From Bipolaris cookei (taxonomy: Eukaryota; Ascomycota; Dothideomycetes; Pleosporales; Pleosporaceae), in NCBI GenBank assembly GCA_002286855.1, contig NRSV01000060.1, positions 92,250 to 156,249 of the forward strand: a DNA stretch of 64,000 nt, in the 5' to 3' direction. The notes beneath the pieces were generated by a model. That model saw only the letters and a list, made by a program, of their open reading frames with translations, searched no databases and was not told the origin of the DNA. Of the stretch, positions 42,856-54,506 are shown piece after piece. Numbering within the stretch: position 1 is the stretch's first letter; each line of letters begins with the position of its first letter. Made by a program: the position numbers and the translations under genes.

Positions 42856-45800
42856 ACATCCCTCTCTTTTAATACACCAACTTGGTAGTGCAAGCGAATT
42901 CCAGGGATATCTAGCTTAACAGATGCAGGCAGAAAGATCACGATACGTTTTGTAGATGGAGGTATTGTCTTTTTGGCGTTGGGGGTGTTTGGTCATACCC
43001 AAGCGACAAGTTGTCGGCAGCAGGAGCGATACCATGGCTCCCAAGGGTTCTTCTTGCTCTTCATCTTCACTCCCCAATTATCCTTTTTGGCTCCCGCTTC
43101 TTCTTTTTTAAAAAATTAATAAACATGCCATAGAGAAGTACTCCAATCACGAATTATTCGGTCATAGATTTGCCTATTGTAGTACCTGGTTCAACACCAA
43201 ACATTACTCTGGACGACATCTTGCGTATCCGGCCTTCCCCACCCATCCCTTTTTTTCTTGGCTGAATTTATGCACATACCGCCCACGCTACTCGCTACAC
43301 TCCTAAACGGTATAGTCCACCTGTACCTACATGCTCCTCGTTCGAGGTAAAGCAGGTTAAAGCGCCGCTAAAACTAGCGTTTTTGTAGCAAGATTTTAAA
43401 AAGCATGTATCCACGTGTCTAGATATAGAGAGAATGGCGAATACGGTATTTCAATATCCAGTAATGCCACTTAGTGCGCCGATGTGCTAACTGTATGTTT
43501 ACGATCGCGCGGTACAATGATTGCTTTTGGGACTTTGTATCTTGCGATTAGGGGGGGGAGGGGGGGAGGAGGGGGGAAGAAGAGAAGTTGTGTTAGGAAG
43601 GGGAGATATGAAAAATGTAGTAAATGAAAGTAAAACATATCGGTAAAACTTGCTCTTACCTCATCTTGCATGCAAAAGATTCGGAATGGTAACAAGTGGG
43701 CTTGACAAGTCCATGCGGGCCATCTCATTTCTTATTTCTCGATCCTACTTACTGCATGCATACAATAATGTGTTTCCTGATCTCTCATCACTATCCTTAT
43801 ATTAGTTCTCAGCATAGCCGTCCCACCCTCTTCCTTCTCGCCACAATATCGCGAATAACTCTAATTCCCAACCCTTGGAATCTAAAATCTGTATCCGCGA
43901 CCTCTCTCTTTGTAAGTCCGGCCTCCTCCCTCTCTCTCACCCACATCGTTTGTTAACCGCGTTCTTCGTCCGTGATTCCCTCCACAAACCCCACTTCCTC
44001 CTCCGCTTCACCAGCCCGGACTACGTCTCCGTCCCCGCCTTCACACTTAACGACGGAATACTCTCAATGATATCGGAAGCCCCCGTTTGGTAGCGCAAAG
44101 GGCGCGTATAATAGTAGTGTAGTGAGAGCGGGGCAGGAAGTACAGTTCGTTGCGGATAAGCATAGGAAGGGTTTTTTTTTCGAGGACTGTGGATGGGGAG
44201 GGAGAGGAGTAGACAGTGTGTTAGGAATTTTTAGGTGCGGAGGCAAGGAAGTGACGGGGAGTGGATGTGCATGCCTGTGAATTAGGTCCGGGAATTATGG
44301 AGAATCGATAAAGTGTTGTCCAGACGTCTTTGAAGATGTCTTTGATTTCGGTCCGCCCCTGTGAGGAGTTCTCAAGGTTAACCCAGGGTGTCTATATAAT
44401 GAATTTCTTTTTCTCGCTATTAGGAAAGTATCCCACTTCTCATCCTGTGCCCGTGAGAAACACCCTATTCCACACTGTTTCGGTATCCAGAAACCATGGA
44501 CTTGCTGCTTCGATAAATTCCTCGGGTGATAGTTCCGTCCTTGGGCTCATGTGAGCCAAGGCCCGCACAAAGACGTCGCAGGTTGTCAGGCTCGTGCGCG
44601 CAAAAACACAGTTTGTTATGTGGTGCGGCATATCGCTACGGTAGTTTCGGATATTCTAGCCTATACTGCGACTAGATGTATGTAAGAGTCGTTGAAAATG
44701 GAAATTGTTTCTTGTCGTTTTAACTAGAGTCCAGCTGACCTGGGGTTGCGTTCCGTCGTGGTGTGAGGTCGAGTTCTGATCCAACAAGGCGAGAGGATCT
44801 GAAAAGTACGATCGTAGTGATTCCATGAGTGAGTTTATGTGCGTATGATATTGGAAACCCCCAACGACTGAAGCATACGCTTGACTTGTATATGGTGATT
44901 GAGTTTTGAGTTATGCTTACGGAATCCGGTGACCGCTTCCAGCTGATGTCCTCCTCCACGTTGGGCCCTGGAAGTGCGTAGTGTAGGTCCGATGTCTCGC
45001 TTCTGCGAGTCACCGACCAACTAGTTTGTTTGAAATCTGTAAATTTCAAGGGCTAAGCGACACGCTGGTATAATGATGGGTAGGAAGGGTGTAAACTGTA
45101 GTCCGCACTGAATGGGCTGTCGCAGTAAGCTCATATTTTATCTAGAAGCTGAAGCTGACTGTGTTGCTACTTGGCTACGGCAGCGTGGTACGATACTTAT
45201 ACTACTTCCGAGGCGTGAGAGACAGTCCGCGGCACATTTTTCATAAGCACTTCAGGGGACGGATCACCATAACATGGACCAAAGCAGTTGTCGGCATCAG
45301 CAGGTTGGTACGCGCGACCTTATGCAAGAGCATCACGATTATGCTTCGCGGGCTTGATAGTAGAGCCTGACTGGGAAAGGTACAAGAATCGTGAGATGCA
45401 ATGCGACACGAGGCCATCCTATTCCAGCGGTATGCCAGACTTTGGAGAGGCTAGAAGTGTGCTAGATGGTGCTGCGTGATGCAATTGGAAGGTGGTGGTG
45501 GGCAATTCTGTATCATTGGTCCGTTTACAGGTCTAGTGCAGCCAATGAGAGACCAGATGTTGGTGTTCGGCTGCTGAGAGGTAAACATGTTAGTTGTTGA
45601 GAGATGAGCATGGACAGAAATATCCACTATCACGAGATTTCAAACCTGGAAATGAAAATGGAAGCACAAAGAGCCGAGGACAGAGGTTGGACATTACTCG
45701 CATCCGATATGCAGGTACGGGGGTGAGAATAATATTGCAATTCAGGGGCGTTGATTGATTCGATTTCGAGAATGCAGGTGCTATGCATCTTGTCGGAAAA

Positions 45801-46728
45801 AAGCAAAACTCAATACAGCGAATCTGAATGCCTGTCAACGGTATGTTGAATTGATAGGTTGGTCTTTATCTGCGTCTACTGGGAACTATTTTATATTAGA
45901 CAAAAAAAGCGTTAGATGTATATAGCTTGTTGTCAACTGATCGGCACTGGCTTGCGTACTTAAGCCATTCTGTCGTCCTTCTACTATATCGTCGAGTTCT
46001 GTCTGCGTGAGGGCAAATAGTGCTTGGTCCCTATGTCATTTCCTCAAAGTGCGATCTGCTCAGCCGAAGAGCACATTCACATCAGGTATTCTGTTGTGAC
46101 TCGTCCAAGACCGGTGAGTTGAGTTTGCTACAGCACAACATCGGTGTAGCTACCATGTAGGACAATGTGTAGAGCTCATAGCAAACCCACGTCAGCTGAC
46201 ATGTTGTGAGGTGTTTTATATAAATCACCTGCGGGTTACAAATCGCGATATCGAGTCGGATGTTCTACTGCCTCCCTGAATCGGTTCCGTCTTTTAGTAT
46301 TCGCTTCGATGATTTCCAGTTGGGCTTTGGGAGGAAGAGACTACGAGAGGAACAGAAAACAAGATGTTGCTCATACACATGTATGGTCTTGAAACAGGTA
46401 CACCCGTACGTACATATATACTGCAGTGACACCGGCACTGTGGTAGACTTGGCAGGCTGGACCGAACCCCGCCCTGGACCACGCGATCCACCCCGGAGCC
46501 CTTCACATCCCCACATCCCAAAAGGTAGTTCAGTCCTTCGAAACATGGTCTTGAGTGCATCCAACTCTGTACTCGGAACAGAAATGCCGCGCGCGCGGGC
46601 TAGCCATTCAACCACCAATCAACAATGCGAGAGGATCCAACGCGCCGGTAGGACTGCTGGAAATAGCTACCCAAGCGCTCCACTGTCCCGAGAAAGTCTA
46701 TTTGAGTGATGCCCCAGCTATCATGCAT
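42856..46728. other. Long gene-poor stretch
   Basis: Nearly 3.9 kb without a gene I can support. Notable contents: a very G-rich tract at 43551-43576, and a minus-strand fragment ending at 43471 (YKVPKAIIVPRDRKHTV then a stop within eight codons) that reads like a C-terminal exon, although I could not connect it to an upstream exon. Many short frames are present, none with domain character. Confidence 0.4.
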
Positions 46729-47112
46729 CTATTCGATGGGTTGTCGATGAGCGGGATAAAGGCAGCCGAGAGCTTGGGTGTCAATTGCTGGCACCATTGC
46801 GTGCTTGGCGCACATCGTCTCCTCTCCCGAATGCAACGTCTGGTCTTCTTTAGATGCTTCGCTTGCATATCCAACAACATGCGTACGACCCACAGATGTA
46901 AAGGAAAGAATTCTATTGGGCAAATACTGTACCTCAGGTGTCCCACTATTTGCTTTGGCTGTTACCTTAGCTGCATGGTGCTGTGCAACTGGACTGGCTC
47001 TCATCTTCACGTAATCCTGGTCGCGAGACATCATGTAATGCCGCGCCCATGCCAAGTCGGAGACCCCAAACCAGGGCATTCGTGTCGATCGGCCCTTATT
47101 GTTGGCAGCCAT
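46729..47112 (-). CDS. Small hypothetical open reading frame, weak support
   Basis: A 127-codon minus-strand frame from an ATG at 47112. It begins MAANNKGRSTRMPWFGVSDL and ends ALGCLYPAHRQPIE. Composition is ordinary, but there is no recognisable domain, membrane segment or signal. The overlapping plus-strand frame (46555-47121) is equally long, so at most one is real. Reported only because the surrounding 4 kb lacks any other candidate. Confidence 0.2.
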   Translation of the reverse strand: MAANNKGRSTRMPWFGVSDLAWARHYMMSRDQDYVKMRASPVAQHHAAKVTAKANSGTPEVQYLPNRILSFTSVGRTHVVGYASEASKEDQTLHSGEETMCAKHAMVPAIDTQALGCLYPAHRQPIE

Positions 47113-47720
47113 AGTCACTGAAGAACTTGCTTGTGACCTGAGCAAGACTGGTTCCCTAGGTTGCCAGTTTTGCAGCAACGGGTCGAATACCAAGAGCTCC
47201 TGATCATCGACTGACAAGCATCAGTGCGGTATCCCTTGGGTTCAGATCCCACATCAAAACCAGTGCATATCGTGGTATATGTGCCCCACTGCTCGATGCT
47301 TTGTCGGTATGACTCCACAAGGTTGAGAAACTGCAAGTTTGCATGTGTACTAGGTACATGCGTCGCACTCAAATCCATCCATTGGAGGGTGTTGTCATGA
47401 CGACATGGAGCTGTTACCTTAACCTGTACCAACCCAGGAAATATTCCCGCTTTTCTGTAGGATCACATGTACCCTAGCCCAACGCCTATTAGCGGGGTTG
47501 CCAATTTGGACAAACGCCACGGCATGGGAACTGCCTAGTTTACAGTAGGAGTGAAAGACAAAGTCCAACTGGCCACCCGCACGGACTGTATTCCAGCGAG
47601 ATCACGCGCACTATGCACACCACTTCTCATATAAGATTGTAGCCATCTCACTCTGTACGCCTTTCTCTCCACCTGTTCCACCGACTCGTCTTTCTAGCCT
47701 GGTCATAACCACTTGGCAAG
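47113..47720. other. Intergenic upstream of the sugar transporter
   Basis: Likely promoter of the transporter gene. CATATAAG at about 47628-47635 lies some 90 bases upstream of its ATG and could serve as a TATA element. No gene is seen. Confidence 0.45.
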
Positions 47721-49550
47721 ATGAAGGCAAGCTCTCAATTTCTGGTTACGCCTCGATGTGATTACTGATATTAGTACTACAGTTCCCCCAGATCCACAAC
47801 GTGTACGCCATTTGCGGCTTTGCTGCACTTGGTGGTATTCTCTTCGGCTTTGATATCTCGTCCATGTCAGGCGCTCTTGGCACTCCGGCGTACAAGCGCT
47901 ACTTTAACAACCCCAGCGGAACTCGCCAAGGTGGTATAACCGCTGCTATGCCTGCTGGCTCGCTCTTCGGGGCTCTCTCCTCTTCTTTCATCGCTGATCG
48001 GCTCTCGCGTCGCATGGCTATCCAGATTGCTGCTCTCATCTGGATCATTGGAGCAATCTTCCAGGCGGCGGCCAATGGTGTCGCTCTCCTCTGTGTCGGT
48101 CGAGCAGTTGGTGGGTATGCTATTGGTATCTGCTCCGCCATGGTTCCAGTCTACCAAGCCGAAATTGCACCCAAGAACATCCGTGGCCGTGTGGTTTCAC
48201 TGCAACAATGGGCAATCACCTGGGGTATATGTAAGTATTTTGTTTATTCTTACTCGATTTCATTCAGTAGCCTTGTTTAGATTGATATCGTGATTTTGCT
48301 GGCTCTCTTCAGGCACCACTGGGTAGTTGCAGGCGCACTGCCATGACCAGCTACATAATCATTCACGCTAACATAATACACAGTGATCCAGTACTTCATC
48401 CAGTACGGAAGTTCCTTCGTGGATGGAGGTGTTGACAACCCGAACCAGGCCACCGCTGCCTTTCGTATCCCATGGGGTATCTAGGCTGTTCCCGGTGCGG
48501 TCCTCTTCACGGGGTTCTTTTTCTTTCCTCGATCTCCACGTTGGCTAGCTTCAAAAGACCGCTGGGAGGAGGCTCTCCAAGTCCTTGCCAACCTCCACGG
48601 TGGTGGCGATGTCAACCACCCTAAGGTTCTCGCTGAATACAAGGAGATTGAGGAGGCTCTTGCTTTCGAGCGTGAGGTTGCTGAAACTAGTTTCGCTGCT
48701 CTTGTCAAACCCCGCATCCTCAAGCGCGTTATACTCGGCATGTCCATTCAGATGTGGTCGCAGCTCTGCGGTATGGAAATCCCTTGAACTGATAGCACCG
48801 TTACTAACTATTTCAGGTATGAACATCATGATGTACTACATTGTGTTCATTATGCGCGGAGCTGGAATCGCCGATGAGCTCCTCACTGCATCCATCCAGT
48901 ACATTATTAATGTTGCCATGACTCTCCCGGCTATCCTATACCTAGACAAGTTCGGTCGTCGCCCAGCATTGCTCTGCGGGTCCTTTGGAATGGCTGTTTG
49001 GCTCTTCACCACCGGCGCTCTCCAGGCCTCTTACGGCAACCCCAATCCCGACAAATCCGACAAGGATATCTCCTGGGTCGTACCTCGTGAGCACAGCGAT
49101 GTTTCCAAAGCCATTGTAGCATGCTCATATCTCTTTGTCGCTACGTTTGCCACCACTTGGGGACCCGTCTCCTGGACTTACCCATCTGAGATCTTCCCCG
49201 CCAAAGTCCGCGCCAAAGCCGTCAGTCTCGCTACTGCCACAAACTGGACCTGGAACTGTATTCTCGCTTTCGCTGTTCCACCCCTTCTTTGGTCCATCAA
49301 CTGGAAGATGTACATGATCTTTGGTACCTTCAACGCCGTTGCTTTCATTCACATGTTCTTGACCGCACCAGAGACAAAGGGCAAGACACTCGAGGAGATG
49401 GACGACGTCTTCGATTATGGTCTACCTGCTTGGAAGGCTGGGAAGGTCGAGTCGCGTCTTGACCGCGTTGCCCGTGATATCGAGGACGGAAAACTCAAGG
49501 TTGGTCACCACGGCCACGTTGAGGATGTCAATGTCGAGGCTAAGGTCTAG
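47721..49550 (+). pseudogene. MFS hexose-type sugar transporter with premature stop
   Basis: Exons 47721-47726, 47783-48230, 48384-48770 and 48817-49550 join in one frame of 525 codons. The protein is a typical fungal sugar porter: GGILFGFDISSMSG, the RRMAIQ loop after helix 2, GRAVGGYAIGICSAMVPVYQ, APKNIRGR, the PRSPRWL motif, DKFGRRP, and the C-terminal PETKGKTLEEMDDVF. Codon 185 is TAG (48482-48484) inside the conserved stretch before helix 6 (FRIPWGI then stop then AVPGAV), where the family has Gln; a single C to T change of CAG explains it. No intron could remove it without losing conserved residues. Everything downstream is open, so the lesion is young, an allele, or a sequencing error. 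The first intron appears to use a GC donor right after ATG AAG (GCAAGC..CAG). Confidence 0.8.
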
Positions 49551-50649
49551 TTTGGCGATTTTCTTTCTTAGCTACTCTGAGATGAGCATTTCTCATGATC
49601 GCCTCTTGATTAGGGTTGACCTACCATACTCAGACTTTCTACTCATGTAGTTTGCTCATACTGAGCGTCTAATACACCCTGTTCTCTGTTGAACCATTTG
49701 CCTCAAATTTAGAAGCGTCTGATCTGTAATGACTGATACGATTACCGTGCTCTAGAATCTTGACTTCTTATTTGACAAATAGTGTACCATCTGATCTATT
49801 TGCTATTGTCCCGACCCAAACACCCATACTAGTGTCTTGGAATTCACCTAATATTTATAGCTGCCTCCACAACCAGCTGACCTTGTAAAACACTCTGTTC
49901 TTGTTCACTACCAGGATCAAGTCGGCCATACTATTCTCTTGTCAGCGGCTTTTTCATTCATTCCGTGCCTTTCTGTTATAGCACGATGAATACGCCTTCA
50001 CTTACACTACAGCGCGACTGTTTTTTCAAAGTTGATCTGACTTTTTACATATGATACAAGCGATTTAGCATCCAATGAGTGATCAATCAAAGCTCCTGAT
50101 TGATCCGTCATATATCGTTTGTTCAGCAACATGAGTATGTACCGAGCCTACAACCATCTAAAGATGCTACAGTTAGATGAGGGTGCGAGAGTTTCCTATT
50201 TCACTGAGGCCGGTAAGGATCGTGTGATTTGGTTTACTTTCAGCATGTATGCATGAAGGCTTCATTCTCTTACTTCTGCCTCATGCCGCTCGCTCACTTC
50301 GAGACGAGGTGAAGGCGTATCTTGTACCTGTCGCCTGGACTGTTTGTTTTACCAGGTGAGCGCCGTGTTCATGAGATATAAATACCATCTACCCCAACGA
50401 GACTCATAGACGTCGGTTTTAACAAACTCCATAAGCTCTTTCTGCCTGCTCGAGCGACTATCAGTTTCTTAAATTCCAAGGCGTTACCAGTCCTGCTAAA
50501 GGCAATAATCGAACAGACACCACCATCTCAGCCACCGCCTACCATAGCCTATCCCCCGTAACCGCAAACGTTTGGTGCAAAACAACCGGATATGTTTATC
50601 AAAATTTAATCTATCTTCCCAGTTAGTAGATTTCCGCATACGTCACTAA
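49551..50649. other. Intergenic, no gene seen
   Basis: About 1.1 kb of AT-rich sequence between the transporter and the BTB pseudogene. A possible first exon of the BTB gene may lie near 50500-50557 (a GTAACC donor follows), but I cannot place a start codon. Confidence 0.4.
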
Positions 50650-51673
50650 CAACTGCAAGGATCGAAGGGGGAGCTATACGAGTCGTAGTTGGAATAAATC
50701 AAAACTGCCGAAGCTTCGTCCTTCCCGTTGCACTACTCTGCCACTATTCGAACTACTTCCACCAACAAGTTTCTTATTTGCGCACGGTTGACTCCTCCTT
50801 TACTAGTACCAACAAGAAACGAAACCTATCAGAGACTAGCCCTCAAGACAATTCAACCGAAAGTACGACGGAAATTGAAGACACCAAACCGACGATGAAG
50901 ATCGAGTCAGACACCAAGGAGGAAAAGGTAAAAGAAAAAGTAAAGCCAGACTGGGTCATCCAACTCCCTGATGTCGATCCTGCCATTTTTGTGTCTTCTT
51001 CCATTACATGTACAAGGACGCGTATCCGCCATCAACCGACGTAAACACTGCTCAGGGAATGGGCCAGCAGTACCCATCTATACCAACCGTGTTGAATGTA
51101 GTCTCGATGGCTCATCACCCAAAGTCTAGCCACCCATCTGCTGCTAACAACAAAGTTCAACTCGCGTCTACACCCGCTGGTAGCCCTTCATCGACCAGTG
51201 CTCTCAGCCTCCTAAACACAGCGCACTCCAGCTCCACCACTAAGTCAAACACTCCATGCACTAAAATAACAGACAAATCCCCAATACCCACGATATATTT
51301 AACCCCCTGCCCCAAGCATCCACGCCCACCACCTCTCCCACACCCTCGCCTCCCCATCCTTCAGTTCTTATACCCTCTCTCATACCCGCTGGTCCCTCGG
51401 CCTCCACTTCCCGCTCACCCCCTCCCTCACCGAATTTATCTGGACCCGCTTCCCAACCGCCTCCCCCTTGCGCGTCCTCGTTCTATCTTTCCTGATAGCA
51501 AACTGGGCACATCCCGATTCACGCGTGTATAACTTGACTATTATGCGGGATGGACTGGGATGGGATCACTTGTTTGAGGAGGAGAGGGGGGGCTCAGGAA
51601 TGAGTTTATTGGGGTGATGAAGGAGCGGCGGTTTAAGGGGATGGAGGGGGGTTTAAGGGTATTGCGGCCTTAG
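50650..51673 (+). pseudogene. Decayed BTB/POZ-domain protein gene
   Basis: Starting after a plausible CTAAC-branch acceptor near 50659, the sequence reads IEGGAIRVVVGIN, then VLPVALLCHYSNYFHQQ, the BTB-domain entry. A Lys/Glu-rich insertion follows, then LPDVDPAIF. At about 50990 the expected continuation FFHYMYKDAYPPSTDV lies in a different frame, with no room for an intron. Further on, a third frame gives LTEFIWTRFPTASPLRVLVL, SFLIANWAHPDSRVYNLTIM and LGWDHLFEEE, which read like the conserved tail of fungal BTB proteins, then another shift before the final FIGVMKERRFKG near 51610. At least two frame changes and a stop (TAA in the conserved frame near 51300) argue for a pseudogene. Introns could explain part of this, but not the break inside the BTB core. 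Confidence 0.55.
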
Positions 51674-52223
51674 TTGCTTGTTACGATTATTGGAGGGAAA
51701 ATGGAACGGGACGTTGCAGTAGAATAGTAAGAGTTTTTTTAAGGCGAAGATTGGGCGTGTGGTACTGCGATGCGGCTCTTGATGGGTTCTTGGGATATCA
51801 AAGGATAGATTCGGTCGAGTGCAGTTGAAAGATTCAGACGTTTCAAGATAATCATCATAGCATATACTGAGTAATAATGAAGGTGCATTGGGTACTTCAT
51901 AATAAGTCTGGTGTCGATAGAACTATAATAGTCGGTCTTTCGGGTATCAGGTGATAATTTCGTCTCTTATCAACTTTCTTTTTTTTTAAAAAAAAAGGCT
52001 CGAGAGAACCGTTATAAAGTATGACAAACATTGTAGCGACACAGAAACCACCCAGATCGTATCTTCGCACCATGCTTTCATCCACAATACCTTCATTCAA
52101 ATTTTTCTACTTATTAAACGAGTACTCACAAACTCGCCCACTAACTAACCTCTCCGTCTCCATACTCCTAAACGCCTACTCACTCACTTATTCCCCTACC
52201 CCCTATCTTCCCGAATTTACATT
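51674..52223. other. Intergenic, AT-rich
   Basis: About 550 bases, including an A/T run near 51979-51997. It is probably the 3' flank of both neighbours. No gene is seen. Confidence 0.5.
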
Positions 52224-54506
52224 TCAATTCTCCCACTTCCTACACGCCCTCCCCCTCCACTCCCCCTCCATATCCACCGCACACCCCTTACACACCACTG
52301 TGCGACAAACCGCAATATCGCACTCCCACAGCTCCTCTCGTACATCCTCGCCGCACCGATCACAAAATACCGGGATATGGACGTGCGTCTTGCGTCCGAA
52401 ATGCGTATGCAGATAAGGTCGGACTTCGAGGGTGTTGATGGCAGCTTCATTAAGGATGGATTGGAGGTTGGTTGGGTGGAGGATGTGGCCGTTGCGAAGG
52501 CAGTAGTGTTCTTTTGAGGATTTGCGCGGTGGAGGTAGAGAAGTGGTGGGGATGTTGTTTTGGTCTTTTGGGAAGGGAGCAGGGGGGATTTGCTGGTCGG
52601 ATAAAACGTCGATGTCGAGGCGGTCGGACAAGGGGCGTTGTTTGGTGTGGTCGTGTGTGGAGATCCAGTTTTGGACTAGGATGCGGGACTCGTTGCAGAG
52701 GTTTTTGGTCTTTTTTGTTTTACGGATCTGTTTGGGAAGTTTAGGTGGAGGATGGCTGAATGTGAGGGTGGGCCGCATGGTGTTAGTGTGACTTGGGGAA
52801 GATGGTGTATACGTACGTACCCTTACGTTGCAAATTAGTTCCTTAAATGGGCTGGCTTTCTCGTCATGCTGAAAGAAATAAGTCGACTTCAAGGGCGACT
52901 TTATCCCGCTTGATGGGTTGGGCATAGGCTTGCGTTTGGACGGCGTGGTTGGCTTTGGCTTCTGGGGCGGAACATCTATGAGCTTCATCACACTAGGGGT
53001 GATATGTGTGAAGGTCATCACTTTGGCTAGATCAACGGTTGGATTTTCTCCAAAACCAATGCTGCTGCGAATAGAGAATGATTCTTCGCCATCGTCGCTT
53101 TCAGACTCTGTATCGTTATTAGACTCCTCAGCCAGCACATTCGATCTTACCGCCACAAATTCCTTCTTCATCGCTTTGTGGGAAGCTCTCAAATAACTGC
53201 TTCTGGCATCCAGGTAAATTCTCGCAGCATCATTTATATCACGCTTGATCCTCTGGGCCGCGAGATTAGCTTCAGTTGCATCGAGAAGGTGGTCCTCAAA
53301 AGACTGTAAAGGACCACGCAGGTAAATGACGGCTGGCAGCTCTTGCTTAGGCTTGTTGACACCAACTTCACTATCGGAATGTATTGCAGATTCTTCTGCT
53401 CCAGCAGCAGCATGTTCCCCTGAATTGACATTCGCTGGTGAGATATCTCTTTCCTCTAATTTATAACTGGTATTAGCCGTTAACGGTAACGGAGTGGGCG
53501 ATTGTGGAGGTAGCCCACTACTGTACGAAGAATCGCGTTCATACTCTGATATGAGTTCCAACTCGGGATTATGTTCAGAATCGTGATAAGAAGGACACAA
53601 CTCGTCACACGATATTTCTGTGATAGGCGTCATCCGATCGAGTGATTTAGGTGCTCTCTTGCGCATGCGACGTTTTCGAGGCTTTGCAGCAGGACGGGCA
53701 TGGACATCAGGCTCACTACTATAGTCAACCCGATTCCCTTTCTCTGAATGCGTCGTCGGCGTCTCAGTGATGCGGCGCTCTGGCTCAGCTCCATGCTTAA
53801 TACTAGATCCACGCGATGGGGCCAGGCCTAACATCCGCTGCGCTTTCCGATTACCAGCTGCCCAGAGGCACTTGGGCGTTATTGGTCCTGAGACAACATC
53901 CTCCTCTATGAAATCAGTCTTTTCACTCTCAGTGTCCTGAATATCTGTCGGGCGAGTCAAGAAGTCTTCGTCTTCCGGAATCGATCGTACCAGCAGATCG
54001 CTGAATTCATAATCATCCTGAACTCGACTGCCCAGCGACCCGCTTCGAGTCCTCACAGCGCCGCATTCAACACCTAGAAACTGTGCAGCTTTCACTGGTG
54101 TAAGCGGAGGGAGAGGCGATAGTTGAATGGGGGATCCATGCGAACTTTTCGGGCGGTCATTGTCCTTTGCCTTGAAGCCAAACATGCCATGCTTCTTCTT
54201 ACCCTCTATTATCGTACTTGATCCGCTTATAACCGAAGCTGTAGGCGAGTGACCAAAAGATGTACTGTTGGTCACCGAAGGGAACGGCTCCGAAGATGAT
54301 GAGGTGTTTATGAGTCCTGCTTCATCCGGCACTGCTGCGACACTACCTCCGCTGTACATCGTAGCGGATGACTTGATACCGAGATCAGGAATTGTATTCG
54401 AACTTGACATATTTGATCGTCGTACAATACGGCGGCGTTGTCTTTGGCCATTGCCAGCCCTAGGGCTCCGGCGCCTTGAAGGACTGATGGAGTCAGAGGA
54501 GGGCAT
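52224..54506 (-). CDS. Large disordered protein with C-terminal Cys-rich (zinc-binding-like) module, uncharacterised
   Basis: An open minus-strand frame of 760 codons from the first ATG at 54506. The upstream in-frame sequence to 54626 (for example EYGPILIRQHTGGS) looks coding, so an upstream exon or a non-ATG start is possible. Most of the protein is Ser/Pro/Glu-rich with basic patches (RKRRMRKRAPKS) that could act as nuclear signals. A helical segment near the middle (EDHLLDATEANLAAQRIKRD, then ARIYLDARSSYLRASHKAMK) may be a folded core. The last 50 residues contain FCDRCGEDV, LWECDIAVC and VVCKGC, a C-x2-C..C-x4-C..C-x2-C pattern that could bind zinc. A segment with GTAAGG donor (about 52830) might be an unspliced intron, but removing it by the obvious acceptor breaks the frame. 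I do not recognise the family. Confidence 0.7.
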   Translation of the reverse strand: MPSSDSISPSRRRSPRAGNGQRQRRRIVRRSNMSSSNTIPDLGIKSSATMYSGGSVAAVPDEAGLINTSSSSEPFPSVTNSTSFGHSPTASVISGSSTIIEGKKKHGMFGFKAKDNDRPKSSHGSPIQLSPLPPLTPVKAAQFLGVECGAVRTRSGSLGSRVQDDYEFSDLLVRSIPEDEDFLTRPTDIQDTESEKTDFIEEDVVSGPITPKCLWAAGNRKAQRMLGLAPSRGSSIKHGAEPERRITETPTTHSEKGNRVDYSSEPDVHARPAAKPRKRRMRKRAPKSLDRMTPITEISCDELCPSYHDSEHNPELELISEYERDSSYSSGLPPQSPTPLPLTANTSYKLEERDISPANVNSGEHAAAGAEESAIHSDSEVGVNKPKQELPAVIYLRGPLQSFEDHLLDATEANLAAQRIKRDINDAARIYLDARSSYLRASHKAMKKEFVAVRSNVLAEESNNDTESESDDGEESFSIRSSIGFGENPTVDLAKVMTFTHITPSVMKLIDVPPQKPKPTTPSKRKPMPNPSSGIKSPLKSTYFFQHDEKASPFKELICNVRVRTYTPSSPSHTNTMRPTLTFSHPPPKLPKQIRKTKKTKNLCNESRILVQNWISTHDHTKQRPLSDRLDIDVLSDQQIPPAPFPKDQNNIPTTSLPPPRKSSKEHYCLRNGHILHPTNLQSILNEAAINTLEVRPYLHTHFGRKTHVHIPVFCDRCGEDVREELWECDIAVCRTVVCKGCAVDMEGEWRGRACRKWEN

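Noticed and set aside
46555..47121. 188-codon plus-strand frame
   Set aside because: It overlaps an equally long minus-strand frame, has no domain and Cys/His content typical of random sequence.
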